From contig CP076357.1 in the NCBI GenBank assembly GCA_018798825.1, positions 620,001 to 684,000 on the forward strand: DNA of 64,000 nucleotides. The letters are read 5' to 3'. This DNA is from Ochrobactrum sp. BTU1. Its GTDB lineage: Bacteria > Pseudomonadota > Alphaproteobacteria > Rhizobiales > Rhizobiaceae. Each line of letters begins with the position of its first letter. Positions within the stretch are counted from its first letter, which is position 1. Of this stretch, positions 8,449 to 16,044 are shown piece by piece. The notes beneath the pieces are model-generated. The model was not told where the DNA came from. It saw nothing but the letters and a program-made list of their open reading frames with translations, and made no database searches. The translations under genes were made by a program, and so were the position numbers.

Positions 8449-9731
8449 GCAGCACTCAGACCTTGAGCAAACTTCCAGCGCGCTATGCGAGCGGTGCGCG
8501 GGGCGGCATCACCTCGATCTGCTCGGCACATCCTCTGGTTATCGAAGCAGCCCTTCTTGAAGGCATTGCAACCAACACCGACGTTCTGATCGAAGCCACC
8601 TGCAATCAGGTCAATCAGGATGGCGGCTATACCGGCATGACAGCTGCAGATTTCCGCCATTTTGTCGAAGACATTGCTGCACGTCTCGGTTTTGATACAA
8701 GCCGCCTTATTCTGGGTGGTGACCACCTCGGCCCCAATCCGTGGAAGTACCTTAGCGCTGAAGAAGCCATGGCCAAGTCCGAAGTGATGATGGACAGCTT
8801 TGTGCGTGCAGGCTTTACCAAAATTCACCTCGATACGTCCATGGGCTGCAAAGGGGAACCGGTTGCACTGCCTGATGCGGTAACCGCTGAACGTGCGGCC
8901 CGTCTTGCCAAGGTTGCAGAAAAGGCGGCCGCTGAATCCGGCTTTGATCTGCCGGTCTATATTGTCGGCACGGAAGTCCCGATCCCGGGCGGCGCGATGG
9001 AGGAAATAGAAGATCTGGAACTAACCAATCCAGATGCAGCGCTTGAAACCATCGCCATTCATCGCAAGGCTTTTGCAGCCCTTGGTTTAGAGGATGCATT
9101 TTCTCGCGCCATCGGCGTTGTTGTGCAGCCGGGTGTGGAGTTCGGCAATGAAAACGTTGTCTATTACGACAGCGACAAAGCGACCGCTTTAAGCGGCGTT
9201 CTCAACGAAACTCCGCAATTCGTCTTTGAAGCACATTCGACCGACTACCAGCCGGTTGAGGCGCTGTCGGCTCTGGTTCATGATGGCTTTGCCATTCTGA
9301 AAGTCGGACCGGGCCTGACGTTTGCGCTGCGTGAAGCACTCTATGGCCTTGATCAGATAGCGGCATTCTTAGACAAACTGCCCGAAGAAGAGACCGTTCG
9401 TGGCAAGCTTGAGAAGTTGCTTCTCAACGAGCCCAAGAACTGGGAGAAATATTATCATGGCGATGCCGAAGAGCTGCGTCTTCAGCGCCATTTCTCCTAT
9501 AGCGACCGCATTCGCTATTACTGGCCGCATCCGGAAGCCACAGCCGCCGTCAATTCGTTGCTGAAGCGTCTTGAAGGTCGTAAAATTCCTGAGACGCTGA
9601 TCAGCCAGTATCTCGGCACACTTTATCCAGCTGTTGCAGCTGGCAAGGTTGAAGCCACGCCACATGCATTGATGGTCGAAGCCGTCAGAAACGTTATCCG
9701 CGTCTATGGAAAAGCTGTCGGAACGCACTGA
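8445..9731 (+). CDS. GatZ/KbaZ-like protein, probable D-tagatose-6-phosphate 4-epimerase
   Basis: 428 residues from ATG 8445, which overlaps the kinase stop by 4 bases; an upstream extension to 8358 lies inside the kinase gene and is not needed. The family is the TIM-barrel 'tagatose-bisphosphate aldolase non-catalytic subunit' (GatZ/KbaZ), recognisable from VLIEATCNQVNQDGGYTGMT, ILGGDHLGPNPW and KIHLDTSMGCKGE. In enterobacteria GatZ supports the aldolase GatY, but no GatY/KbaY gene is present here. Members of this family from Agrobacterium are characterised as D-tagatose-6-phosphate 4-epimerases (EC 5.1.3.40), giving fructose 6-phosphate, and that fits a kinase-epimerase operon. The epimerase role is inference. 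Confidence 0.85.
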   Translation: MSSTQTLSKLPARYASGARGGITSICSAHPLVIEAALLEGIATNTDVLIEATCNQVNQDGGYTGMTAADFRHFVEDIAARLGFDTSRLILGGDHLGPNPWKYLSAEEAMAKSEVMMDSFVRAGFTKIHLDTSMGCKGEPVALPDAVTAERAARLAKVAEKAAAESGFDLPVYIVGTEVPIPGGAMEEIEDLELTNPDAALETIAIHRKAFAALGLEDAFSRAIGVVVQPGVEFGNENVVYYDSDKATALSGVLNETPQFVFEAHSTDYQPVEALSALVHDGFAILKVGPGLTFALREALYGLDQIAAFLDKLPEEETVRGKLEKLLLNEPKNWEKYYHGDAEELRLQRHFSYSDRIRYYWPHPEATAAVNSLLKRLEGRKIPETLISQYLGTLYPAVAAGKVEATPHALMVEAVRNVIRVYGKAVGTH

Positions 9732-9750
9732 TAGTTTCGTTAAACCAGTA

Positions 9751-9776
9751 AAAAGGCGGCCTTGCGGCCGCCTTTT
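9751..9776. terminator. Strong bidirectional terminator between sugar operon and dehydrogenase
   Basis: Perfect 11-bp stem, AAAAGGCGGCC / GGCCGCCTTTT, with a TTGC loop. A T-run follows on the plus strand and the A-run on the other side gives a U-tract for the minus strand. It ends both the GatZ operon and the convergent dehydrogenase gene, whose stop codon at 9779-9781 sits in the T-run. Confidence 0.9.
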
Positions 9777-9778
9777 CT

Positions 9779-10825
9779 TTACGCAGCCAGTGTAGCCATA
9801 TCAATGACAAATCTGTAGCGAACATCGCTTTTCAAAACGCGTTCATAAGCTTCGTTGATATCCTGAATTGCAATCTTTTCTATTTCAGAAACAATATTGT
9901 GCTTACCGCAGAAGTCGAGCATCTCCTGCGTTTCCTTGATCGACCCGATCATGGAACCAGCGAGACTTTTACGACCTGGAATGAGTGAGAAGGCATGAAG
10001 CGGCACCATGTCTTCGGGTGCACCAACAACAACCATTGTTCCATCGACTTTCAGCAGTCCCAGATAGGCGTTCCAATCCACTGCCACACCGACGGTGCAG
10101 ATGATTAGATCGAACGTACCGGCAAGTTCACTAAATGTTTGCCCATCGCTCGTTGCATAATAGGCGGTTGCCCCCAGTTTCAAGCCGTCTTCTTTCTTTG
10201 AGAGCGTCTGGCTCAGAACCGTCACTTCTGCGCCCATCGCGTTTGCGAGTTTAACGCCCATGTGACCGAGCCCGCCCATTCCGACAATGGCAACTTTCTT
10301 GCCCGGGCCTGCCTTCCAATGCCGCAACGGCGAGTAAAGTGTTATACCGGCACACAGAAGTGGTGCCGACGCGTCGAGCGGCAAGTTATCCGGTATCGAC
10401 AATACATAGCCTTCTTTCACAACAATCTGGTCTGAATACCCACCTTGCGTGCGGGTTTGACCATCCGCGTCTGTGCTGTTGTAGGTCTGAACCAAACCTG
10501 GCAGGTAGTGCTCATTGTCCAGATCTCTTGAAGCACAACCGACGCAAGAATCGACAAAACAACCGACACCGACCTTATCGCCAACCTTGAATTTTGTAAC
10601 GTTGGCGCCGACCGAAGTCACGACACCAACAATCTCATGTCCTGGTACAATTGGATAAACAGCGTTTCTCCATTCGTTGCGAACAGTATGAATATCGGAA
10701 TGACAAACGCCACAATACTGGATCGAAATCACCACATCATCGACATTCGGCTCACGACGCTCGAACGTGAAGGGTACCAGCGGCTGATCGGCATCGGTAG
10801 CGGCATAGCCTCTTGCAATCGCCAT
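9779..10825 (-). CDS. Zinc-dependent NAD(P) alcohol dehydrogenase / aldehyde reductase (YahK-like)
   Basis: A 348-residue medium-chain dehydrogenase. It shows the catalytic-zinc Cys in [15 protein letters not shown] with zinc-binding His/Glu, a structural-zinc cysteine cluster near [10 protein letters not shown], and the NAD(P)-binding [14 protein letters not shown] 10825 is preceded by TTGGAG; a TTG 12 bases upstream is less likely. The closest well-known relative by pattern is E. coli YahK, an NADPH aldehyde reductase. A divergent AraC_N-type regulator begins at 11017, as in the E. coli yqhC-yqhD pair, suggesting induction by reactive aldehydes. The substrate is inferred. Confidence 0.9.
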   Translation of the reverse strand: MAIARGYAATDADQPLVPFTFERREPNVDDVVISIQYCGVCHSDIHTVRNEWRNAVYPIVPGHEIVGVVTSVGANVTKFKVGDKVGVGCFVDSCVGCASRDLDNEHYLPGLVQTYNSTDADGQTRTQGGYSDQIVVKEGYVLSIPDNLPLDASAPLLCAGITLYSPLRHWKAGPGKKVAIVGMGGLGHMGVKLANAMGAEVTVLSQTLSKKEDGLKLGATAYYATSDGQTFSELAGTFDLIICTVGVAVDWNAYLGLLKVDGTMVVVGAPEDMVPLHAFSLIPGRKSLAGSMIGSIKETQEMLDFCGKHNIVSEIEKIAIQDINEAYERVLKSDVRYRFVIDMATLAA

Positions 10826-11016
10826 AATAAACTCCAATCATTATTTGTCATAGGGGAGGATCGAGACGATTGAATATGAACTAGTCTTGTGAAAATCGTT
10901 AGACCAATCCTACGTGCTTCTTGCACAATCCTGCAAAAGTTATCGGTGCAGACTGACACTTTTGGCGGCTCGGTCTATATATGTTTTGGTCTAACGCGAA
11001 GTTTTAAGAGGACGCA

Positions 11017-11904
11017 ATGAGGTCGGCAGCACAGGCATATGGCGAGCTTGCATCGCTGGCAGCACGTATTATTAGCGAGGACGGCGAAGTTCACACCGCA
11101 ATCGACGGACTGTCGCTTAGCCGCCGCACTTCACCGAGCACTCCTTGTCATGGTAGCTACCGGCCCTGTCTGGCGCTTGTACTTCAGGGCGCCAAATCGT
11201 TGCAGCTTGGCTCGGCGACAATCAACTACGCGACAGGCGAATATCTCGTCACATCACTCGACTTACCCGTTACATGGCGGGTTTCGGAGGCAAGTATTGA
11301 AGCACCACATTTTTGCATGTCACTGGCCATCGACAGTGAGAAGCTCGTCACACTGCTGGCAAAATTGGACATTCGCCGCCAAATTATCCCCAATACGATC
11401 AAGCGGGGGATCGCTGTCAACGCCGCTCCTATCGAATTGCTTGAAGCATCCATCCGACTGTTGAGCCTTCTCGATAAACCGAACGATATCCCGGTCATGG
11501 CTCCGCTGATCGAACAGGAAATCCTCTACAGACTTTTGACGGGTCCGGGTGGGGAGCGCCTCATCAATATCGCAACCATTGATAGCCATGCAAACAGGAT
11601 CGCTCGTTCAATCGGCTGGCTGCGGCAGAACTTTGCCCTGCCCCTCAGGATTGATCAATTGGCAGAATACGTCAACATGAGTGCATCCTCATTCCATCAT
11701 CACTTCAAAGCGGTAACCGCGATGTCACCGATACAATATCAAAAACAATTAAGATTAACGGAAGCGCGTCGTTTGATGCTTGTAGAAAGACTTGATGCGG
11801 GCACTGCAGGTCACCGTGTCGGCTATCAGAGCCCCTCCCAATTCAGTCGTGAATATAGTCGTCTTTATGGAAACCCTCCCGTTCGCGATATTGAAGCTGC
11901 ATGA
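11017..11904 (+). CDS. AraC-family regulator (AraC_N type, YqhC-like)
   Basis: 295 residues: an N-terminal AraC_N effector domain (SYRPCLALVLQGAKSLQLG at about 48-66) and a C-terminal double helix-turn-helix (LPLRIDQLAEYVNMSASSFH, then HRVGYQSPSQFSREYSRLYG). ATG 11017 has GAGGA upstream. In E. coli the homologous YqhC senses glyoxal and other aldehydes and activates adjacent reductases. Here the divergent dehydrogenase (9779-10825) is the likely target. The second HTH keeps the usual GYQSPSQFSREY core. It is convergent with the histidine kinase gene, 26 bases apart. Confidence 0.88.
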   Translation: MRSAAQAYGELASLAARIISEDGEVHTAIDGLSLSRRTSPSTPCHGSYRPCLALVLQGAKSLQLGSATINYATGEYLVTSLDLPVTWRVSEASIEAPHFCMSLAIDSEKLVTLLAKLDIRRQIIPNTIKRGIAVNAAPIELLEASIRLLSLLDKPNDIPVMAPLIEQEILYRLLTGPGGERLINIATIDSHANRIARSIGWLRQNFALPLRIDQLAEYVNMSASSFHHHFKAVTAMSPIQYQKQLRLTEARRLMLVERLDAGTAGHRVGYQSPSQFSREYSRLYGNPPVRDIEAA

Positions 11905-11930
11905 TTGCAGTTGAGCTTTTAGGCGAACCG

Positions 11931-13094
11931 CTAACCACAGACGTGGGGGAGTGTGATTGTTATAGAGGCACCCCCACCCGGCCGGTTTGTTAGCTCGAGC
12001 TTTCCGCCATGTGCGGCGGCTATTGCCCGAACAACGGAAAGACCGAGACCCGTTCCACCTGTATCCCGCGATCGTGACGTCTCTCCTCGCCAGAACGGAC
12101 TGACATCAACGGCACACATCTCAACAGGAAACCCGGGGCCGCGATCTGTCATCTGGATTTTATGGCTGCCGTCTTCCAATTGTTCCAATTTGCATTGCAA
12201 GATTGCGCCCTTCGATGCGTAGCGACAGGCATTTTCGACGAGCGCGAGGATTGCTTGTCTAATGCGATGGGCGTCGACATTTGCGATGCTCGACCGCAGT
12301 TCCGATTCAGCACTAATGTTGCTCGCCTTCAACATTGGCCGAGCAGTATCAAGTACGCCATTGATCAGGAGCGCGAGATCAACCGCTTCCCGATGCATAA
12401 CGAGTTGCTGCCCGATTGCAAGAGACAGGACGCGCAAATCTTCCACGATCCGCGACAGGCCCTCAGCCTGCATCAAAAGATTTACGAGGGTGTTTTTTTC
12501 CATGGGAAACACACCGTCAACCATGCCTTGCATTGTGCCCCTGAGTATCGTCAGAGGGGTCCGCAACTCGTGCGCTACGGCCATATTGTTAAAACGCAGT
12601 CTTTTTTCCATCGTCTCCAGGCTAGTCGCAAGCGAGTTGAAGCTTTCAATGAGGCTTCCGATTTCTACAGTGCTTTTATGATTGCGTGTCATGCGAACGG
12701 AAAAATCACCCGACTTCAGCCCTTCAGCGACTACCGTCAATTCTTCCAACGGTCTGGCAATCTTTCGGGCGAGATAAATGCCAATTGCACTGCAAATCGC
12801 TGCCGACAGCAGACCAGAAACCAAAACTGAAACATAAAGGTTCCAATCGAGTGGTTCTGAAAATCCATTCAAATATTCAAAAAGTACCTTTAGTCCGTCG
12901 CGGTCTGGGACGATGCCGGAATTGAAATCGCGATAAGCTGCCGCAGCATCCGCTGGTAGCTGCTGCAAGAGCCCTTCCTCGAGATAGTTGGAGTACCAAT
13001 TTACACCGAGATAGGCCAGCCCGACACTTAGCAGAAGCATCGCGGTTATGATGATCGCGGTTAATGTTGCAAGCGATAAGGATGGAAACTTCAT
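11931..13094 (-). CDS. Sensor histidine kinase of an OmpR-class two-component system (BaeS/AdeS-like)
   Basis: 387 residues. Two transmembrane segments at about 9-31 and 86-109 flank a short periplasmic sensor. A HAMP domain follows (LARKIARPLEEL), then an HisKA box with phospho-acceptor His175 in AHELRTPL, an N box (ALVENACRYASKG) and G boxes (DRGPGFP, GGTGLGLSVVRAI). It autophosphorylates and passes phosphate to the regulator encoded just upstream, whose stop overlaps this ATG by 4 bases. The short periplasmic loop suits membrane or envelope sensing. The signal is unknown. Confidence 0.93.
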   Translation of the reverse strand: MKFPSLSLATLTAIIITAMLLLSVGLAYLGVNWYSNYLEEGLLQQLPADAAAAYRDFNSGIVPDRDGLKVLFEYLNGFSEPLDWNLYVSVLVSGLLSAAICSAIGIYLARKIARPLEELTVVAEGLKSGDFSVRMTRNHKSTVEIGSLIESFNSLATSLETMEKRLRFNNMAVAHELRTPLTILRGTMQGMVDGVFPMEKNTLVNLLMQAEGLSRIVEDLRVLSLAIGQQLVMHREAVDLALLINGVLDTARPMLKASNISAESELRSSIANVDAHRIRQAILALVENACRYASKGAILQCKLEQLEDGSHKIQMTDRGPGFPVEMCAVDVSPFWRGETSRSRDTGGTGLGLSVVRAIAAAHGGKLELTNRPGGGASITITLPHVCG

Positions 13095-13783
13095 TTGGGG
13101 TCACAAAAGCGGTAGCCGATGCCTCGCACCGCAGTAAAAAATCCCGCTTGTCCCAGGTCTTCGAGCTTTCTTCGAAGGTTTGAGATATGAGTGTCTACTG
13201 TCCGTGCGAGAGCGTCGCTTTCCGGAAGACATGCATCCAGAATATCGCCGCGCTCGAAAGCGTGTGTTGGACGGCGGATCATGTAGGCAAGAATACGAAA
13301 CTCACTGAGTGTTAGTTGGAGTGCGGTACGACTTTCATCATGATAAACGAATGCTGAATACGATTTAAAATCGACTTCCAGGGCACCAAACCTGCGAACG
13401 GCCTCTTGATGGACGGCGTTCGTTCGGCGAAGCACTGCCTTAACGCGAGCAACCACTTCCTGAGGGTTGAAAGGCTTGAGAATATAATCATCAGCCCCAA
13501 GTCGCAGGCCACTCAGGCGGTCCAGATCTTCAGCCAGAGCGGTGATCATTATAACTGGCGTGTTGTCCGACTGCCGCAGCCGTCCAAGGACAGCAAAGCC
13601 GTCAAGTTTTGGCAGGCGCACGTCCAGCAGAACCAAGTCCGGAGATAACAGGCTGTGATGCTGGAGCGCGGTTTCCCCGTCCGCCGCGCGCACCGTTCTA
13701 AACCCCTCGCTCTCTAGGTAGGCACTTAGGATTCGAGCGATATCTGGCTCGTCCTCGACAATCAGTATCAGACTATTCTCCAC
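13091..13783 (-). CDS. OmpR/PhoB-family response regulator (BaeR/AdeR-like)
   Basis: About 230 residues. The receiver domain has the acidic pair in VEDEPDI, phospho-acceptor Asp near 54 (LVLLDVRLP), Thr/Ala in MITALAED and Lys in ILKPFNPQE. A winged-helix DNA-binding domain ends in SNLRRKLEDL and GIGYRF. The start is GTG 13783 with a G-rich site upstream; TTG 13786 is the alternative. It is co-transcribed with the following kinase and divergent from a PAP2 phosphatase gene at 13986, which may be a target. Confidence 0.93.
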   Translation of the reverse strand: MENSLILIVEDEPDIARILSAYLESEGFRTVRAADGETALQHHSLLSPDLVLLDVRLPKLDGFAVLGRLRQSDNTPVIMITALAEDLDRLSGLRLGADDYILKPFNPQEVVARVKAVLRRTNAVHQEAVRRFGALEVDFKSYSAFVYHDESRTALQLTLSEFRILAYMIRRPTHAFERGDILDACLPESDALARTVDTHISNLRRKLEDLGQAGFFTAVRGIGYRFCDPK

Positions 13784-13985
13784 CAATGCCCCCGAATTTC
13801 ACTTCTACAGCGCGTTTTTTTGCAATTGGGATTAGCTATGCCGGAGAAAAGATCGCCGTGCAATTTCCAAACCGTGTAATTTGCGTCGAGTTGTCCTGGT
13901 TCGACGGATCGCTGATCGGAACTCCATCATTTCTTGACAAACCACGTCCACAGCTCGGCCATAAAAATTGTTCGAGGCCGATCAA

Positions 13986-14756
13986 ATGCGAGAACAGGCA
14001 TCTCACCTGCGAAAAACGTCAGTTCACATGGGCGACGCCAATACAAAATCTCTTCCAAGCTGGGCGCCCCAGGTGGTATTTGTGCTTTTGGTATCGAGCG
14101 CACTATTTATTATGTTTCCCGCTATCGATTTGGCCGTCTCCCGCAGTTTCGCGCGTGGAGCCACGTTCCCTTTATCAGATAATCTTTTTCTTTTAGCGAT
14201 ACGCGATGCAAATCGTCGTTTTATGATCTATTTTTTGATTTTGATGACATTAGCAATTTTTCTTTATGCCCTTTGGCCCCAGAGATTTAAATTTGTACCT
14301 CCTCATAAAGCGTTTTTTGTTATTTTGACTTTTCTGCTGGGGCCTCTTCTCACTGTTCAGCTGCTCAAGCATTTTATTGGACGAGCACGACCACGTAGCC
14401 TGTTTGAATTCGGTGGAACTGCGGATTTTACACCCGTCTGGCAATATGCCGCCCAGTGTAGTCGAAACTGCTCGTTTCCTTCAGGTGAGGCCGCTACAGC
14501 AGCAGCAACACTGGCTTTGATTGTGTTCATCCCGGTGAGATGGCGGTTCCTTTCAATCGCACTGGTTTCGCCAGTCTTACTTTTCGCGTCCATTAACCGT
14601 GTATTATTTGGCGCCCACTTTCTTTCAGATGTCTTCGTCGCCTGGGGTCTGATGCTGTGTCTAATGGTGTGGCTTTGGAAGAAAGTTTCTGAAAATGCAC
14701 GTAACATTGACGACTTGATCGAAAGCTTCGGGGTCAAGAGCGGAGGCACTGACTGA
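13986..14756 (+). CDS. PAP2-superfamily membrane phosphatase with altered motif 2
   Basis: About 256 residues and roughly six membrane helices. The three phosphatase motifs are visible: KHFIGRARPR (motif 1), FPSGEAATA (motif 2) and NRVLFGAHFLSD (motif 3, with Arg, nucleophile His and Asp at the right spacing). In most PAP2 enzymes motif 2 is PSGH; here His is replaced by Glu, and two cysteines (CSRNC) precede it. Family substrates are undecaprenyl diphosphate, phosphatidate or lipid A. ATG 13986 has GAGG 8 bases upstream; the open frame starts earlier at TTG 13968. It is divergent from the two-component operon, suggesting envelope remodelling. The exact substrate is unknown. Confidence 0.85.
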   Translation: MREQASHLRKTSVHMGDANTKSLPSWAPQVVFVLLVSSALFIMFPAIDLAVSRSFARGATFPLSDNLFLLAIRDANRRFMIYFLILMTLAIFLYALWPQRFKFVPPHKAFFVILTFLLGPLLTVQLLKHFIGRARPRSLFEFGGTADFTPVWQYAAQCSRNCSFPSGEAATAAATLALIVFIPVRWRFLSIALVSPVLLFASINRVLFGAHFLSDVFVAWGLMLCLMVWLWKKVSENARNIDDLIESFGVKSGGTD

Positions 14757-14796
14757 AGTTCTTATCGAGTGCACTAGAAAGCCAGGAGGCTTGCCT

Positions 14797-14889
14797 ATGT
14801 TATTGGAATTTGCAAGTCCAACAGTCATGCTTTTGGCTTCAATCTCGCTCCAAATGGGTGCAGCTGGCGCGCTTTGCCAGCTCGATTGA
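14797..14889 (+). CDS. Possible 30-residue hydrophobic small protein
   Basis: A short frame begins at ATG 14797 with an excellent AGGAGG 7 bases upstream, 40 bases after the phosphatase stop. It encodes a 30-residue hydrophobic peptide (MLLEFASPTVMLLASISLQM at the start). No homology is recognised. The ribosome-binding site is the main evidence; the frame could also be chance. Confidence 0.35.
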   Translation: MLLEFASPTVMLLASISLQMGAAGALCQLD

Positions 14890-14956
14890 TTAGCTAGAGA
14901 GGCATGAGGGTTTCAGACTGGTAGAATATTCTACGTGAAGTTTCGAGCTCGACCGC

Positions 14957-15586
14957 CTATCCTTGCGGCAAAGCCGCTATAACGGTGACTTTGGAGTCAA
15001 AAAATATGTTCAGATTTAACTTTCGGATCGCAGTATAGGCGATGCTCTTTGACAGATCGACACAAATATCGTCGTAGTTTAATATGATCCGGTCAAGTGG
15101 GTAGACTGCTTTATAGACGGCTTCCTTCACACAGAATAATATGCGGTCAGCAAGAGCTGAGCTGTCATATTGACCGCAAATGTCTTCCGGTGTTCTCACC
15201 AGCGAGATTATATCCTCCGGTAAAGGACCTGCAGTTTCGATATCAATACCCAGACCCAGATAGTCTTTGTTCCGACCTATGACAGCGACGGCCATTTCGT
15301 CATCATGGGCAAGTGAACCAACAACGCCCTTTGGCCACAGAGGCTCACCGGTGGAAGACCTGAGAATCGAAAAATTATTGAACCCAATCTTAGCCAAAAT
15401 CTGCCGTGATAGAACGCGCGCAGCGCCGCTCGCATCAAGTCGTTTCGTATTGTTGGCAGGAAGCGATGATTGTTCCTCAGGCCTGAGAAGCATCCTGTCA
15501 TTTAACTGGATTGATCTCCGCCCCAAGAACACTTCGCTTGGAAAACAAGGGCTCAGTCCAAGCGACGTGATCGAACTATCCTTCAA
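14957..15586 (-). CDS. Sfp/EntD-type 4'-phosphopantetheinyl transferase
   Basis: 209 residues. Motifs of the EntD-like group are present: GSLAHDDEMAVA (about 90-101), the magnesium-binding GIDIE (113-117) and KEAVYKA (154-160). It transfers phosphopantetheine from CoA to the carrier-protein serine, here most likely Ser601 of the NRPS at the head of the same operon. The best start is TTG 15586 inside the end of the GNAT gene (11-base overlap), pointing to translational coupling; an in-frame stop lies just upstream. A later start is possible. It is the last gene of the operon. Confidence 0.88.
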   Translation of the reverse strand: MKDSSITSLGLSPCFPSEVFLGRRSIQLNDRMLLRPEEQSSLPANNTKRLDASGAARVLSRQILAKIGFNNFSILRSSTGEPLWPKGVVGSLAHDDEMAVAVIGRNKDYLGLGIDIETAGPLPEDIISLVRTPEDICGQYDSSALADRILFCVKEAVYKAVYPLDRIILNYDDICVDLSKSIAYTAIRKLNLNIFFDSKVTVIAALPQG

Positions 15587-16034
15587 TGTTCATTCTCGCA
15601 ATCATTTCATCATCTTCATCAAGGCCAATTTCGACAAAGCCAGCTTGCGCGTATAATCGGCTTGCTGGCAAATTCTCAGGATCATAGCAGACTGAAACTG
15701 ATTTAATTCCTCCAAGCCCATTGATTTCGTCGAGAAGAACGCGCAACGCAGCCTTTCCGTAACCCAATCCCTGAAACGACTTATCGATCATGAAACGGTA
15801 GAGTTGCGCTTTTCCGGGCTCGCTGGTGGCATCATACATTAGAAAGCCCACCAAGCGTGCATCCGCCAAAATGGCTCGCGGCATTGCATCGTCGTCTTCG
15901 TCTGCCTCTAGCAAAGATTCAATGTTGCTGGCAACCCAATGGATTTGTTCCACACCTATCGTCAATGCGGAAACCTGCGACCAATTTTCATCAGTCACAG
16001 GCACAAGTCTGACGTTACTTTCCGCTGACGCCAC
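15576..16034 (-). CDS. GNAT-family N-acetyltransferase in the NRPS operon
   Basis: 152 residues with the GNAT acetyl-CoA loop (FQGLGYGKAALRVLLDEI, about 88-105) and the late strand-helix NLPASRLYAQAGFVEIG. The overall pattern resembles polyamine or diamine acetyltransferases of the SpeG/BltD group. The start is GTG 16034, only 10 bases after the NRPS stop, and its end overlaps the phosphopantetheinyl transferase gene. If the NRPS makes a cationic peptide or amine, this enzyme could acetylate the product for tailoring or self-protection. That role is inference; the family fold is clear. Confidence 0.85.
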   Translation of the reverse strand: MASAESNVRLVPVTDENWSQVSALTIGVEQIHWVASNIESLLEADEDDDAMPRAILADARLVGFLMYDATSEPGKAQLYRFMIDKSFQGLGYGKAALRVLLDEINGLGGIKSVSVCYDPENLPASRLYAQAGFVEIGLDEDDEMIARMNIEG

Positions 16035-16044
16035 CTTTTTCAGC

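Noticed and set aside
12162..12830. 222-codon plus-strand frame
   Set aside because: Antisense to the histidine kinase, which has all its catalytic boxes.
13786..14196. 136-codon plus-strand frame before and within the PAP2 gene
   Set aside because: Overlaps the PAP2 gene in another frame and shows no motif; the ATG lacks a ribosome-binding site.
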